Position numbers and translations under genes: made by a program | Shown here: positions 26,241 to 34,237 of the stretch, piece by piece | How the letters are laid out: each line of letters opens with the position of its first letter | Numbering within the stretch: the first letter of the stretch is position 1 | Notes under the pieces: model-generated | Told to the model about the DNA's origin: nothing | Seen by the model: the letters and a program-made list of their open reading frames with translations, nothing else | Database searches by the model: none | Assembly (NCBI GenBank): GCA_018262095.1 | Contig: JAGTRW010000018.1 | Span: 49,898-113,897 of the forward strand | DNA from: Pseudomonadota bacterium | GTDB taxonomy: Bacteria > Pseudomonadota > Gammaproteobacteria > Burkholderiales > Rhodocyclaceae | Length of the DNA stretch: 64,000 nucleotides | Direction of reading: 5' to 3'

Positions 26241-27253
26241 GCGTTCGGATCAAAGTGCACAGCCCCGGGCTATTCACCACGCTGCAGGATGGCGGGCGTT
26301 TCGGCTACGAGCATCAGGGCGTTCCGCCGTCGGGACCAATGGATTCGATTGCGCACCGCATCGCCAATTTGCTGGTCGGCAATCCGGCGAACGCCGCGGC
26401 GCTCGAAATGACTGCGCTCGGCGGCAGCTTTGCGGTGGTTGGCGGCGACTGCAACGTTTGCGTGAGCGGACGCGTCCAGTTGCTGGTCGATTCGCCGGGC
26501 GAGGTGCAGCGCGAGCTGGAAACCTGGCGCACGCATCGGCTGGCGGCCGGCAGCGTGCTCTCGGTCGGTTATCTCGAGCACGGCATGCGCGCCTATCTCG
26601 CGGTAGCCGGCGCCTTCGTCGTGCCATTGGTACTGGGCAGCGCGTCGACACTGACGCGCGCGCGCCTCGGCGGAATCGAAGGGCGGTGCCTCGCCGCCGG
26701 CGACGAGATTCCGATCGGCGCCGCCACGGCGGCGGTCGATTCGCGCACTTTCCCGCGCGAGCTGATCGACGCCTGCTATGGAACCGGCGCCATCGGCGTG
26801 CTGCTCGGTCCGCAGGACGACTACTTCAGCGCCGGGCAGATCGACGCCTTTCTCGGCGCCGGCTTCAAAGTCAGCGCGCAGTCGGACCGCATGGGCTACC
26901 GCCTGCAGGGACCGGCCATTGCGCACCGCCATGGCGCCGACATCGTCTCCGACGCGATCGTCGCCGGCAGCATCCAGATTCCAGGCAGTGGCCAGCCGAT
27001 CATCGCGCTGCACGACCGGCAAACGACCGGCGGCTACGCCAAGATCGCCACCGTGATCGCCGCCGACCTGCCGCGGCTCGGGCAGTACCAGCCCGGACAG
27101 ATCGTGCGCTTTACGGCGCTCTCCATCGACGACGCCGTCGAGCGCTGGCGCGCGCTCGTAGCGCGCCTCGGCGCTTTCGCCGCGCAATGCGGCCGTCCGA
27201 TACCTTTTCCTGAAGAAAACAACATGAACCGAGGGGTGACCTACCGTGATTGA
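26237..27253 (+). CDS. pxpC: 5-oxoprolinase subunit C (KipA/AHS2 family)
   Basis: A 338-residue biotin-dependent-carboxylase-like (AHS2) protein starting at GTG 26237. Markers are GLFTTLQDGGRFGYEHQGVPPSGPMD, NPANAAALEMT, the AYLAVAGAF segment, LLGPQDDYFS and SDRMGYRLQGP. It is the largest subunit of 5-oxoprolinase. The stop lies inside the following GntR gene, which starts eight bases earlier. Confidence 0.93.
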   Translation: MSVRIKVHSPGLFTTLQDGGRFGYEHQGVPPSGPMDSIAHRIANLLVGNPANAAALEMTALGGSFAVVGGDCNVCVSGRVQLLVDSPGEVQRELETWRTHRLAAGSVLSVGYLEHGMRAYLAVAGAFVVPLVLGSASTLTRARLGGIEGRCLAAGDEIPIGAATAAVDSRTFPRELIDACYGTGAIGVLLGPQDDYFSAGQIDAFLGAGFKVSAQSDRMGYRLQGPAIAHRHGADIVSDAIVAGSIQIPGSGQPIIALHDRQTTGGYAKIATVIAADLPRLGQYQPGQIVRFTALSIDDAVERWRALVARLGAFAAQCGRPIPFPEENNMNRGVTYRD

Positions 27254-27944
27254 GACCAACAGCACTAATTCGTCCGCAGCGACCGGGATGTCGCTGGTCG
27301 CTGCGCAAGCCGAAATCGTCGATCTGGCGGGCGACGCCTACCGCACGCTGCTCGACATGATCCAGCTCGGCCGCTTGCCGACCGAAATACCGCTGCAGGA
27401 GCGCACGCTGGCGGCGACCCTGGGAATTTCGCGAACACCCTTGCGCGAAGCTATGAGCCGGCTGATCGGCGGCGGCTTCGCCGTGCGCACGCCGCGCGGC
27501 CAGCTGATGGTCAAGGAGCCGACGCTGCGCCAGTACCTCGAAATCCTGCAGATGCGCGTGCTGCTCGAGGGCGAGGCGGCGGCGCAGGCGGCCAGCCGGC
27601 TCGACCCCGTTGATGCCGAGCGCATCATCGCCGAGATCGAGCAGTACATGGCATCGGCCGACCATCCCAAGGACGAGAACCACCGCATCGACAATCTGGT
27701 GCACGACACGCTGGCCACCGCCAGCGGCAATCAGATGCTGGCACAGACCATCCACGACCTGCGCATCAAGTCGCGCTGCTTCGACCAGAACGCCGCGCCC
27801 AAGCGCTTTGCGCCGAGCTGCCTCGAGCACATCGCGCTGCTGCGCGCGGTGATCTCGCGCTCGCCCGAGGCGGCGCGCGAGGCCATGCAGCAGCACCTCG
27901 AGCATGTGCGCGTCGAACTGGTGACCCGCCATACCAATCTCTGA
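27246..27944 (+). CDS. GntR-family transcriptional regulator, FCD type
   Basis: A 232-residue regulator. The winged helix is at residues 28-90 (AYRTLLDMIQLGRLP, ERTLAATLGISRTPLREAMSRL). The C-terminal FCD effector domain shows EILQMRVLLEGEAAA, then the metal-ligand pattern Asp/His in NLVHDTLA and a final HLEHVRVEL. Such proteins usually repress neighbouring catabolic genes until a carboxylic ligand binds. The gene starts at GTG 27246 inside the pxpC end, so it is co-transcribed with its probable targets. Confidence 0.9.
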   Translation: MIETNSTNSSAATGMSLVAAQAEIVDLAGDAYRTLLDMIQLGRLPTEIPLQERTLAATLGISRTPLREAMSRLIGGGFAVRTPRGQLMVKEPTLRQYLEILQMRVLLEGEAAAQAASRLDPVDAERIIAEIEQYMASADHPKDENHRIDNLVHDTLATASGNQMLAQTIHDLRIKSRCFDQNAAPKRFAPSCLEHIALLRAVISRSPEAAREAMQQHLEHVRVELVTRHTNL

Positions 27945-27978
27945 CTTCAATCCACCTCGACCAAGGCCTATTTGCATC

Positions 27979-28917
27979 ATGACTCACTGCACGCATATCA
28001 ACGAAAACTCGAAGGGCGTTTTCATCATCTCGGCGACGCCGTTCGATCAGGATGGTGCACTCGATCTCTCCAGCACCGATTCGCTCGTCGACTTCTATCT
28101 CGACAAGGGCGTCTCGGGAATGACCATCCTCGGCATGATGGGCGAGGCGCCCAAACTCACCGAAGAAGAATCGCTGACTTTTGTTCGCCACGTCATCGAC
28201 CGCATCGCCGGACGCGTTCCGGTGATCGTCGGCGCCAGCCACGCGTCCAACCGGCATGTGGATCATCTCGCCAAGTCGGCGATGGAGCTCGGTGCGGCCG
28301 GCGTGATGCTGGCGCCGGCGGCCAATCTCAAGACCGACGACCAGGTCCATGGCTATTACGCGACCATCGCCAGCCTGCTCGGCCGCGACGTGCCGATCTG
28401 CCTGCAGGACTTTCCGCAAGCGACCGGCGTTCATACCTCGGTCGATGTCGTGCTGCGACTGGTTCACGAATTCCCGCAAATCGTGATGTTCAAGCACGAG
28501 GATCTGCCTGGATTGCGCAAGCTCTCGCAAATCCGTTCGCGTAGCGCTGCCGAAGGACTGCGCCGGATCAGCATCCTGGCCGGCAACGGCGGCCTGTTCC
28601 TGCCACAGGAGATGCGGCGCGGCGCCGACGGGGCGATGACCGGCTTCGCTTATCCGGAAATGCTGGTAGAGGTTTGCGAGCTGTTCGCACAAAACCAGCC
28701 TGAGCAGGCCGAAGACCTGTTCGACACTTACCTGCCCTTGCTGCGCCATGAATTCCAGTACGGCATCGGCCTGGCGCTGCGCAAGGAAACGCTGCGCTGG
28801 CGCGGCGCGATTGCCAGCGCAGTGACGCGCAAACCCGGGCCGCAACTCGACGCGACCGACCAGGCTGAACTGCTGCGCCTGATCGAGCGGCTTGAAACGA
28901 GGCTGGCCGCGCGCTGA
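27979..28917 (+). CDS. Dihydrodipicolinate synthase family protein (copy 2)
   Basis: A 312-residue DapA/NanA-fold protein. The Schiff-base lysine is in QIVMFKHEDLPGL. The substrate loop reads GMTILGMMGEAPKLTEEE. The position that normally holds the catalytic tyrosine (YNxP in DapA) reads LQDFPQATG, so the tyrosine is missing and the chemistry may differ from normal aldol cleavage. It follows the GntR gene by 34 bases. The product is unknown; a pyruvate- or 2-oxoacid-forming lyase is the best guess. Confidence 0.8.
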   Translation: MTHCTHINENSKGVFIISATPFDQDGALDLSSTDSLVDFYLDKGVSGMTILGMMGEAPKLTEEESLTFVRHVIDRIAGRVPVIVGASHASNRHVDHLAKSAMELGAAGVMLAPAANLKTDDQVHGYYATIASLLGRDVPICLQDFPQATGVHTSVDVVLRLVHEFPQIVMFKHEDLPGLRKLSQIRSRSAAEGLRRISILAGNGGLFLPQEMRRGADGAMTGFAYPEMLVEVCELFAQNQPEQAEDLFDTYLPLLRHEFQYGIGLALRKETLRWRGAIASAVTRKPGPQLDATDQAELLRLIERLETRLAAR

Positions 28918-28963
28918 AGCGCGGCAGGCCATTTGACTATTTCACACTGAAAGGACGTTGGTC

Positions 28964-29752
28964 ATGGATTTTGGCATCAAAGGAAAAGTGGCGCTGGTCA
29001 GCGGCGCCGGCGGCGGCCTGGGCGGCGCGATTGCCGAGGCGCTGGCGGCTGAAGGCGCGGCCGTCGCCGTATGCGACATCGACGAAGCGTCGTTGGCGGC
29101 GACGGTCGAGCGAATTCGTGCGAAGGGAAACAGCCAGGTCTTCGGCGCGGTGCTCGACCTGGGCAAGCCGCAGACGTATCCGGACGTGATATCCAGCATC
29201 GAAAACGCGCTCGGGCCGGTCTCCATCCTCGTCAACAACACGGGCGGTCCGGCACCGACTCCAGCCAGCGGCGTCGCGCCCGACGACTGGTGCCGCCATT
29301 TCATGGCGATGGCCGCTTCGGTGATCCACCTGACCGATCTGCTGCTACCTAAGATGCGCACCGCGGGCTGGGGACGCGTGATCACCAGCACGTCGTCGGG
29401 CGTGATCGCGCCGATTCCCAACCTGGGCATCTCGAACACCGTTCGCGCGTCGCTGGTGGCCTGGTCCAAGACGCTCGCCGGCGAAGTCGGACGCCAGGGG
29501 ATCACCGCCAATATCGTCGTTCCGGGACGCATCGCGACGCGGCGGATCGTTCAACTCGACGAGGCCAAGGCCCGCCGCGAAGGACGTCCGGTCGCCGATG
29601 TCACGGCGCAGAGCACCGCGACGATTCCAGTCGGCCGCTACGGGCGGCCCGACGAATACGCTGCTGCGGTGGCTTTCCTGGCCAGCAGCCAGGCCTCGTT
29701 CATCAACGGCTCGGTGCTGCGCATCGATGGCGGAATGATCGCCTCAATTTAA
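28964..29752 (+). CDS. Short-chain dehydrogenase/reductase with altered active site
   Basis: A 262-residue SDR. The cofactor loop SGAGGGLGGAIAEALA, the CDIDEA acidic residue favouring NAD(H), VNNTGG and the catalytic serine in ITSTSSG are present. The YxxxK pair is absent: the helix reads NLGISNTVRASLVAWSKTLA, placing SNxxR where YxxxK is expected. A known minor SDR subgroup shares this pattern. The end RIDGGMIASI is typical. ATG 28964 has AAGGA eight bases upstream. Its place between the DHDPS-like and deacylase genes suggests oxidation of a hydroxy or imino intermediate. Confidence 0.86.
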   Translation: MDFGIKGKVALVSGAGGGLGGAIAEALAAEGAAVAVCDIDEASLAATVERIRAKGNSQVFGAVLDLGKPQTYPDVISSIENALGPVSILVNNTGGPAPTPASGVAPDDWCRHFMAMAASVIHLTDLLLPKMRTAGWGRVITSTSSGVIAPIPNLGISNTVRASLVAWSKTLAGEVGRQGITANIVVPGRIATRRIVQLDEAKARREGRPVADVTAQSTATIPVGRYGRPDEYAAAVAFLASSQASFINGSVLRIDGGMIASI

Positions 29753-29761
29753 GGGACCTAG

Positions 29762-31207
29762 ATGTTCGATCTATGTATCGACGGGGCGACCGTCGTCGAT
29801 GGCAGCGGCGCCCCGGCCTACGTCGCCGATGTCGGCGTGTGCGGCGGCACCATCGCGGCCATCGGCCAGTTGTCACAAAGCCCCGCGCAGCAGCGCATCG
29901 ACGCCAACGGCCAGGTGCTCTCGCCCGGCTTCATCGACGTGCACACGCACGACGACCGGGCGCTGCTGATTGCCGGAATGATGGAAGCCAAGCTGTCGCA
30001 AGGGGTGACCACGGTAGTCACCGGCAATTGCGGGTTGAGCCTGGCGCCCGGTCGCCTGCGCGGTGCCATCCCGCCGCCGCTCGACCTGATCGCGACGCCC
30101 GAATGGCTGCGTTTTGCGCGCTTTGGTGATTATCTGCAGGCGCTCGAAGAAAGCGCCATTGCGGTCAACGCGATGTGCCTGGTCGGGCATCTGACGCTGC
30201 GCGCCAACGTGATGGATTCGCTCGATCGCGCGGCGACCGACGCCGAGTGCGCAGCGATGCGCGAACTGCTGGCCGAGGCGCTCGCCGCCGGCGCTTGGGG
30301 AATGTCGACCGGAACGTTCTACGCGCCGGCGCGCCACGCCAGCGCCGACGAGATCGTCGCCGTCGGTGAGCCGCTGCGCGGCGCCGGCGGGCTATTCACC
30401 ACGCACATGCGCAACGAAGGCGAGCTGGTCGCGCAATCGCTTGAGGAAACCTTCAGCATCGGCCGTCGCCTCGGCGTTCGCGTGCTGATTTCGCACCACA
30501 AGCTGGCCGGAATCGCCAACCACGGTCGCTCGCGCGAGACGCTCGATCTGATCGCCGCCGCCATGCAACGCCAGCCTGTCTCGCTCGACGCGTATCCGTA
30601 CAACGCGTCGTCCACCGTACTGCGTCCTGAATTCATCGCACGCGCCAGCGCGGTTCGCGTCAGCTGGTCGGAAAAACACCCCGATCAGGCCGGACGCCTG
30701 CTCGCCGAAATCGCCGCCGACTGGCAGTGCGACCAGGAAAGCGCCGCCAACCGGCTGATGCCTGCCGGCGCCATCTACTTCATGATGGACGAAGAAGACG
30801 TTCGCCGCATTCTCGCTTTTCCGAAAACGATGATCGGTTCCGACGGCATGCCGCACGACGACTATCCACACCCGCGCCTGTGGGGGACCTTCCCGCGAGT
30901 GCTCGGGCACTATTGCCGCGAGCAGCAACTCTTCGACCTGACAACAGCGATCCACAAGATGAGCGGCCTGCCGGCATCAGAGCTGGGATTGTCGAGACGC
31001 GGAACAATTGCCGAAAACCACGCCGCAGATCTGCTCTTGTTCGATCCGCAAACGGTCGCTGATACCGCATCGTATGACGAACCGCGCTCGGCGGCGACCG
31101 GAATCAGCCACGTCTGGGTTAATGGCAGGCTCGCTTACACGCCGGGAGTCCTGCACGACCACGGCGCCGGTCGGGTTTTGCGGCGAACGGCGCGTACTAG
31201 CGAGTAA
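29762..31207 (+). CDS. N-acyl-D-amino-acid deacylase family amidohydrolase
   Basis: A 481-residue metal-dependent amidohydrolase. The N-terminal beta-sandwich leads to PGFIDVHTHDD, the HxH metal motif. Then come GVTTVVTGNCGLSLAP with the bridging Cys of D-aminoacylases, STGTFYAP, FTTHMRNEG, ISHHKLAG and the catalytic Asp in MIGSDGMPHDDYPHPR. The end (GTIAENHAADLLLFDP, VWVNGRLAYT) is also typical. It would hydrolyse N-acyl-D-amino acids to the free D-amino acid. It is probably an intracellular step after import by the ABC system in the same operon. Confidence 0.92.
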   Translation: MFDLCIDGATVVDGSGAPAYVADVGVCGGTIAAIGQLSQSPAQQRIDANGQVLSPGFIDVHTHDDRALLIAGMMEAKLSQGVTTVVTGNCGLSLAPGRLRGAIPPPLDLIATPEWLRFARFGDYLQALEESAIAVNAMCLVGHLTLRANVMDSLDRAATDAECAAMRELLAEALAAGAWGMSTGTFYAPARHASADEIVAVGEPLRGAGGLFTTHMRNEGELVAQSLEETFSIGRRLGVRVLISHHKLAGIANHGRSRETLDLIAAAMQRQPVSLDAYPYNASSTVLRPEFIARASAVRVSWSEKHPDQAGRLLAEIAADWQCDQESAANRLMPAGAIYFMMDEEDVRRILAFPKTMIGSDGMPHDDYPHPRLWGTFPRVLGHYCREQQLFDLTTAIHKMSGLPASELGLSRRGTIAENHAADLLLFDPQTVADTASYDEPRSAATGISHVWVNGRLAYTPGVLHDHGAGRVLRRTARTSE

Positions 31208-31241
31208 TTACAGGGAAGTCATCACTTTTTTTAGGAAGCCA

Positions 31242-31925
31242 ATGAACTACGTCTTTTCACCGGCTGCGCCGGTCGCCATTCCCGTGAGCCAAAGCGACTC
31301 TTTTTTTCCGGTACGCCGCGTCTATTGCGTCGGACAGAACTATGCCGCGCACGCCGCCGAAATGGGCGGCGACGGCCGCCAGCCGCCGTTCTTCTTCAGC
31401 AAACCGGCCGACGCGCTGGTTCCCGGCAACGGCCCGATCAAGTACCCAACGCAGACCAACAAGCTGCAGCACGAGGTCGAGCTGGTGGTCGCCATCGGCC
31501 AGGGCGGCGCCGACATTCAGGTCGACCAGGCGCTGTCGCACGTCTTCGGTTATACGGTCGGCATCGACCTGACGCGGCGCGACCTGCAAGCGGCGGCCAA
31601 GAACCAGGGCCGGCCGTGGGATCTGGCCAAGGGCTTCGATCAGAGCGGGCCGATCGGCGCCATCGTCGCTGCGGAACAATGCGGCCATCCGAGCAGCGGG
31701 CGAATCCGGCTTTCGGTCAACGGCACGGTCACCCAGGACGGCGACCTCGCTCAAATGAGCTGGAACGTCGCCGAGGTAATCGCCAACCTCTCGACCTACG
31801 TGCAATTGGCAGCCGGCGACCTGATCTTCACCGGCACCCCGGCCGGCGTTTCGACCGTTGTTCGCGGCGACGTGCTGAGCTGCGCGATCGAGGGGATCGG
31901 CACGCTCGAGACCACCCTCGTCTGA
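31242..31925 (+). CDS. Fumarylacetoacetate hydrolase family protein
   Basis: A 227-residue FAH-fold protein most like fumarylpyruvate or acylpyruvate hydrolases. Blocks are RRVYCVGQNYAAHAAEMG, PPFFFSKPADALVPG, the metal-site Glu pair in HEVELVVAIG, GYTVGIDLTRRDLQ and GDLIFTGTPAGVSTV. It should cleave a C-C bond in a 2,4-dioxo acid or hydrolyse or decarboxylate a similar oxoacid. AGGAAG precedes ATG 31242. It is the last gene that clearly belongs to the catabolic cluster. Confidence 0.9.
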   Translation: MNYVFSPAAPVAIPVSQSDSFFPVRRVYCVGQNYAAHAAEMGGDGRQPPFFFSKPADALVPGNGPIKYPTQTNKLQHEVELVVAIGQGGADIQVDQALSHVFGYTVGIDLTRRDLQAAAKNQGRPWDLAKGFDQSGPIGAIVAAEQCGHPSSGRIRLSVNGTVTQDGDLAQMSWNVAEVIANLSTYVQLAAGDLIFTGTPAGVSTVVRGDVLSCAIEGIGTLETTLV

Positions 31926-31979
31926 GCGGTTTCGCTGCTCGCCGACGCTCCTGGTGCCATCGCTGGTAAGATGCGCCCC

Positions 31980-32216
31980 ATGGAACAAGCCTCATCGACA
32001 CCGCGCCCCTGCCTCGAGGGAATCACCCTTGAGACGATCGTCACCCAGCTTGCCGAGAGCATCGGCTGGGAAGCGATGGCGGCGTCGGTGCCGGTGCGCT
32101 GCTTCACGCACGACCCGTCGATCAAATCGAGCTTGAAATTCCTGCGCCGAACGCCGTGGGCCCGGCAAAAGGTCGAGCAGCTCTATTTGCAGCACGCCCG
32201 CTCGTCGGCCGCATGA
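31980..32216 (+). CDS. VF530/DUF2132 family small protein
   Basis: A 78-residue protein of the VF530 family, whose structure suggests DNA binding. The core LEGITLETIVTQLAESIGWE, RCFTHDPSIKSSLKFLRRTPWAR and KVEQLYL is characteristic. The start may be ATG 31980 or ATG 31971. Its stop overlaps the ATG of the following membrane-protein gene by four bases. No cellular role is established. Confidence 0.85.
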   Translation: MEQASSTPRPCLEGITLETIVTQLAESIGWEAMAASVPVRCFTHDPSIKSSLKFLRRTPWARQKVEQLYLQHARSSAA

Positions 32217-33286
32217 AGCGTCTATTCGAACGCGTGATGCCACAAAGGCATCCGCCGATCTTCCTGATCGTCGCCAGTCTGATCTTCGTCGTCGCGCTCC
32301 AGGCCGTGCACCTGCCCGCAGCCATCCTGCTCGGCTGCATGTGCGGCGCGATCCTGCTCGCCGTCGGCGAAGCCAAGGTCAATATTCCCAGGCCCTTGTT
32401 CCTCGCTGCGCAAAGCATCGTCGGCTGCCTGATCGCGCGCAGCCTGCAACCGGCGATCGTCTTCGAGATCATCAAGGACTGGCCGCTGTTTCTCGTCGTC
32501 GTTTTCTCGGTGATCGCCACCAGCGGCACGCTCGGCTGGTTGCTGATGCGCAGCCAGGTGTTGCCGGGAACCACCGCGGTCTGGGGTCTGGCGCCCGGCG
32601 CTGCGACGGCGATGGTGCTGATGGCCGACGCTTACGGCGCCGACACCCGCCTGGTCGCCTTCATGCAGTATTTGCGCGTGCTGCTGGTGACCGTCGTCGC
32701 TTCGGCGGTGACGCGGCTCTGGGTGACGGCTCCAGCCGCGTCGATCGCCGCGGCGCCGTGGTTTCCGCCGGTCGCCTGGAGCGCCCTGGCGGCGACGCTG
32801 CTCGTCGCCTTGCTCGGTGCCGCAGCAGCGCGCCGCTATCGTATCCCGTCTGGAGCGCTGGTCGTCCCGATGATGGTCGGCGTCGTGCTGCAAGGCTGCG
32901 GCGTGCTGACCATCGAACTGCCGCCGGCGCTGCTCGCCGTGAGCTACGCCGTCATCGGCTGGTCGATCGGCCTGCGTTTTACCCGCCCGATCCTCGCCCA
33001 CGCCGCGCGCGCGCTGCCGCGGGTACTGGCGTCGATCGTCGCGCTGATCACGATCTGCATCGGCTTTGCCGCGCTGCTCACACGCTTTGCCGGGATCGAT
33101 CCGCTCACCGCGTATCTCGCGACGAGTCCGGGCGGCGCCGATTCGGTGGCGATCATCGCTGCGTCGAGTCCGGTCGACGTTCCTTTCGTGATGGCCATGC
33201 AGATCGCGCGCTTCTTCACCGTGCTGCTGATCGGCCCGCGCTTCTCGCGCTTCATCGCCAAGCGCTACCAGGCCAGATTGCCGTAG
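32213..33286 (+). CDS. AbrB-family membrane protein
   Basis: A 357-residue inner-membrane protein with about ten hydrophobic segments, belonging to the AbrB-duplication family that is often mislabelled ammonia monooxygenase. The two repeats carry similar glycine-rich turns: LPGTTAVWGLAPGAATAMVLMA in the first half and YLATSPGGADSVAIIA in the second. The function is unknown; a transport or regulator role has been proposed for relatives. It overlaps the VF530-like gene. Confidence 0.85.
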   Translation: MKRLFERVMPQRHPPIFLIVASLIFVVALQAVHLPAAILLGCMCGAILLAVGEAKVNIPRPLFLAAQSIVGCLIARSLQPAIVFEIIKDWPLFLVVVFSVIATSGTLGWLLMRSQVLPGTTAVWGLAPGAATAMVLMADAYGADTRLVAFMQYLRVLLVTVVASAVTRLWVTAPAASIAAAPWFPPVAWSALAATLLVALLGAAAARRYRIPSGALVVPMMVGVVLQGCGVLTIELPPALLAVSYAVIGWSIGLRFTRPILAHAARALPRVLASIVALITICIGFAALLTRFAGIDPLTAYLATSPGGADSVAIIAASSPVDVPFVMAMQIARFFTVLLIGPRFSRFIAKRYQARLP

Positions 33287-33313
33287 CGACGGTCAGCCGA
33301 CCCTCAGTCGGCG

Positions 33314-33390
33314 CTGCATTCCTTCGTTTTGGCTACGCCAAACCTCAGTCAGCTTTGCACTTCTTCAGCTGGCTACGCCAGCCTTCAGTC
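33314..33390 (+). repeat. Imperfect tandem repeat, two units of about 38 bases
   Basis: Unit 1 (33314-33351) and unit 2 (33352-33390) share the pattern GCT..GCA.T.CTTC, then TGGCTACGCCA and CTCAGTC/TTCAGTC. Each contains a small TGGC-TAC-GCCA hairpin. They lie between convergent genes, overlapping the end of the RIO kinase frame by a few bases. Confidence 0.55.
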
Positions 33391-34227
33391 GTCCCGACAC
33401 ATGCGGCGGATCTCGTTTTCGCGGATCGCCATCTCGACCTGCAGCAGCACCGCGTCGACGTCGGCGAGGCGCTCGTCGAGTTCGATGCGGCCGGTCAGCG
33501 GCAGCTCGGGGGTGAGCAGACCGCTCTCGAAGCGCGCCCAGATTTCCTTGCCGTACTGGGTGTCCTTGAGCGTCGGCGCGAAGGCGGAAAAATAGCTGCG
33601 CAGGTTGGCGACGTCGCGTTCGAGCATTTCGGCGGCGTTGCTGTTGCCCGCCGCGTCGATCGCCTGCGGCAGGTCGATGATCACCGGGCCGTCGGCGCCG
33701 ACCAGGATGTTGTATTCGGAAAGGTCGCCGTGAATTACGCCGGCGCAGAGCATGCGCACGACCTGATTGATCAGCATCGCGTGATATTCGAGCGCCGTTT
33801 CCTCTGAGAGCTCGACGTCGTTGAGCCGCGGCGCCGGATCGCCGTCGCCATCGACGACCAGGTCCATCAGCAGAACGCCTTCGAAGCAGATATGCGGCTG
33901 CGGAACGCGGACACCGGCGGCCGACAACCGATAGAGCGCGTCGACCTCGGCGCTCTGCCAGACCTCTTCCTGCATCTGGCGACCGTAGCGGCTGCCCTTT
34001 TCCATCGCGCGCGCCTGGCGACTGTTCTTGACCTTGCGCCCTTCCTGGTACGACGCGTTGTTGCGGAAGCTGCGCTGATTGGCTTCCTTGTAGACCTTGG
34101 CACAGCGGATGGCGTCGCCGCAGCGAACGATATAGACGGTCGCCTCCTTGCCGCTCATCAGCTGGCCGACCACCTCGTCGACCAGGCCTTCCTCGACCAT
34201 CGCGGCAAGTCTTTTCGGGGTTTTCAT
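33385..34227 (-). CDS. RIO-type serine protein kinase
   Basis: A 280-residue RIO1-like kinase. The N-lobe shows LMSGKEATVYIVRCGDAIRCAKVY with the ATP lysine. The catalytic loop is GVIHGDLSEYNILV, and the metal Asp is in VIIDLPQAID. RIO kinases in archaea and eukaryotes act in small-subunit ribosome maturation; the bacterial role is not established. The gene lies 10 bases after a putative rRNA methyltransferase gene on the same strand, which fits a ribosome link. Confidence 0.9.
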   Translation of the reverse strand: MKTPKRLAAMVEEGLVDEVVGQLMSGKEATVYIVRCGDAIRCAKVYKEANQRSFRNNASYQEGRKVKNSRQARAMEKGSRYGRQMQEEVWQSAEVDALYRLSAAGVRVPQPHICFEGVLLMDLVVDGDGDPAPRLNDVELSEETALEYHAMLINQVVRMLCAGVIHGDLSEYNILVGADGPVIIDLPQAIDAAGNSNAAEMLERDVANLRSYFSAFAPTLKDTQYGKEIWARFESGLLTPELPLTGRIELDERLADVDAVLLQVEMAIRENEIRRMCRDD

Positions 34228-34237
34228 CGAATCGGCG

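Noticed and set aside
29762..31207. Dihydroorotase or hydantoinase as identity of the amidohydrolase
   Set aside because: The GNCG segment and the GSDG region fit D-aminoacylases, and the carboxylated lysine motif of hydantoinases is not seen.
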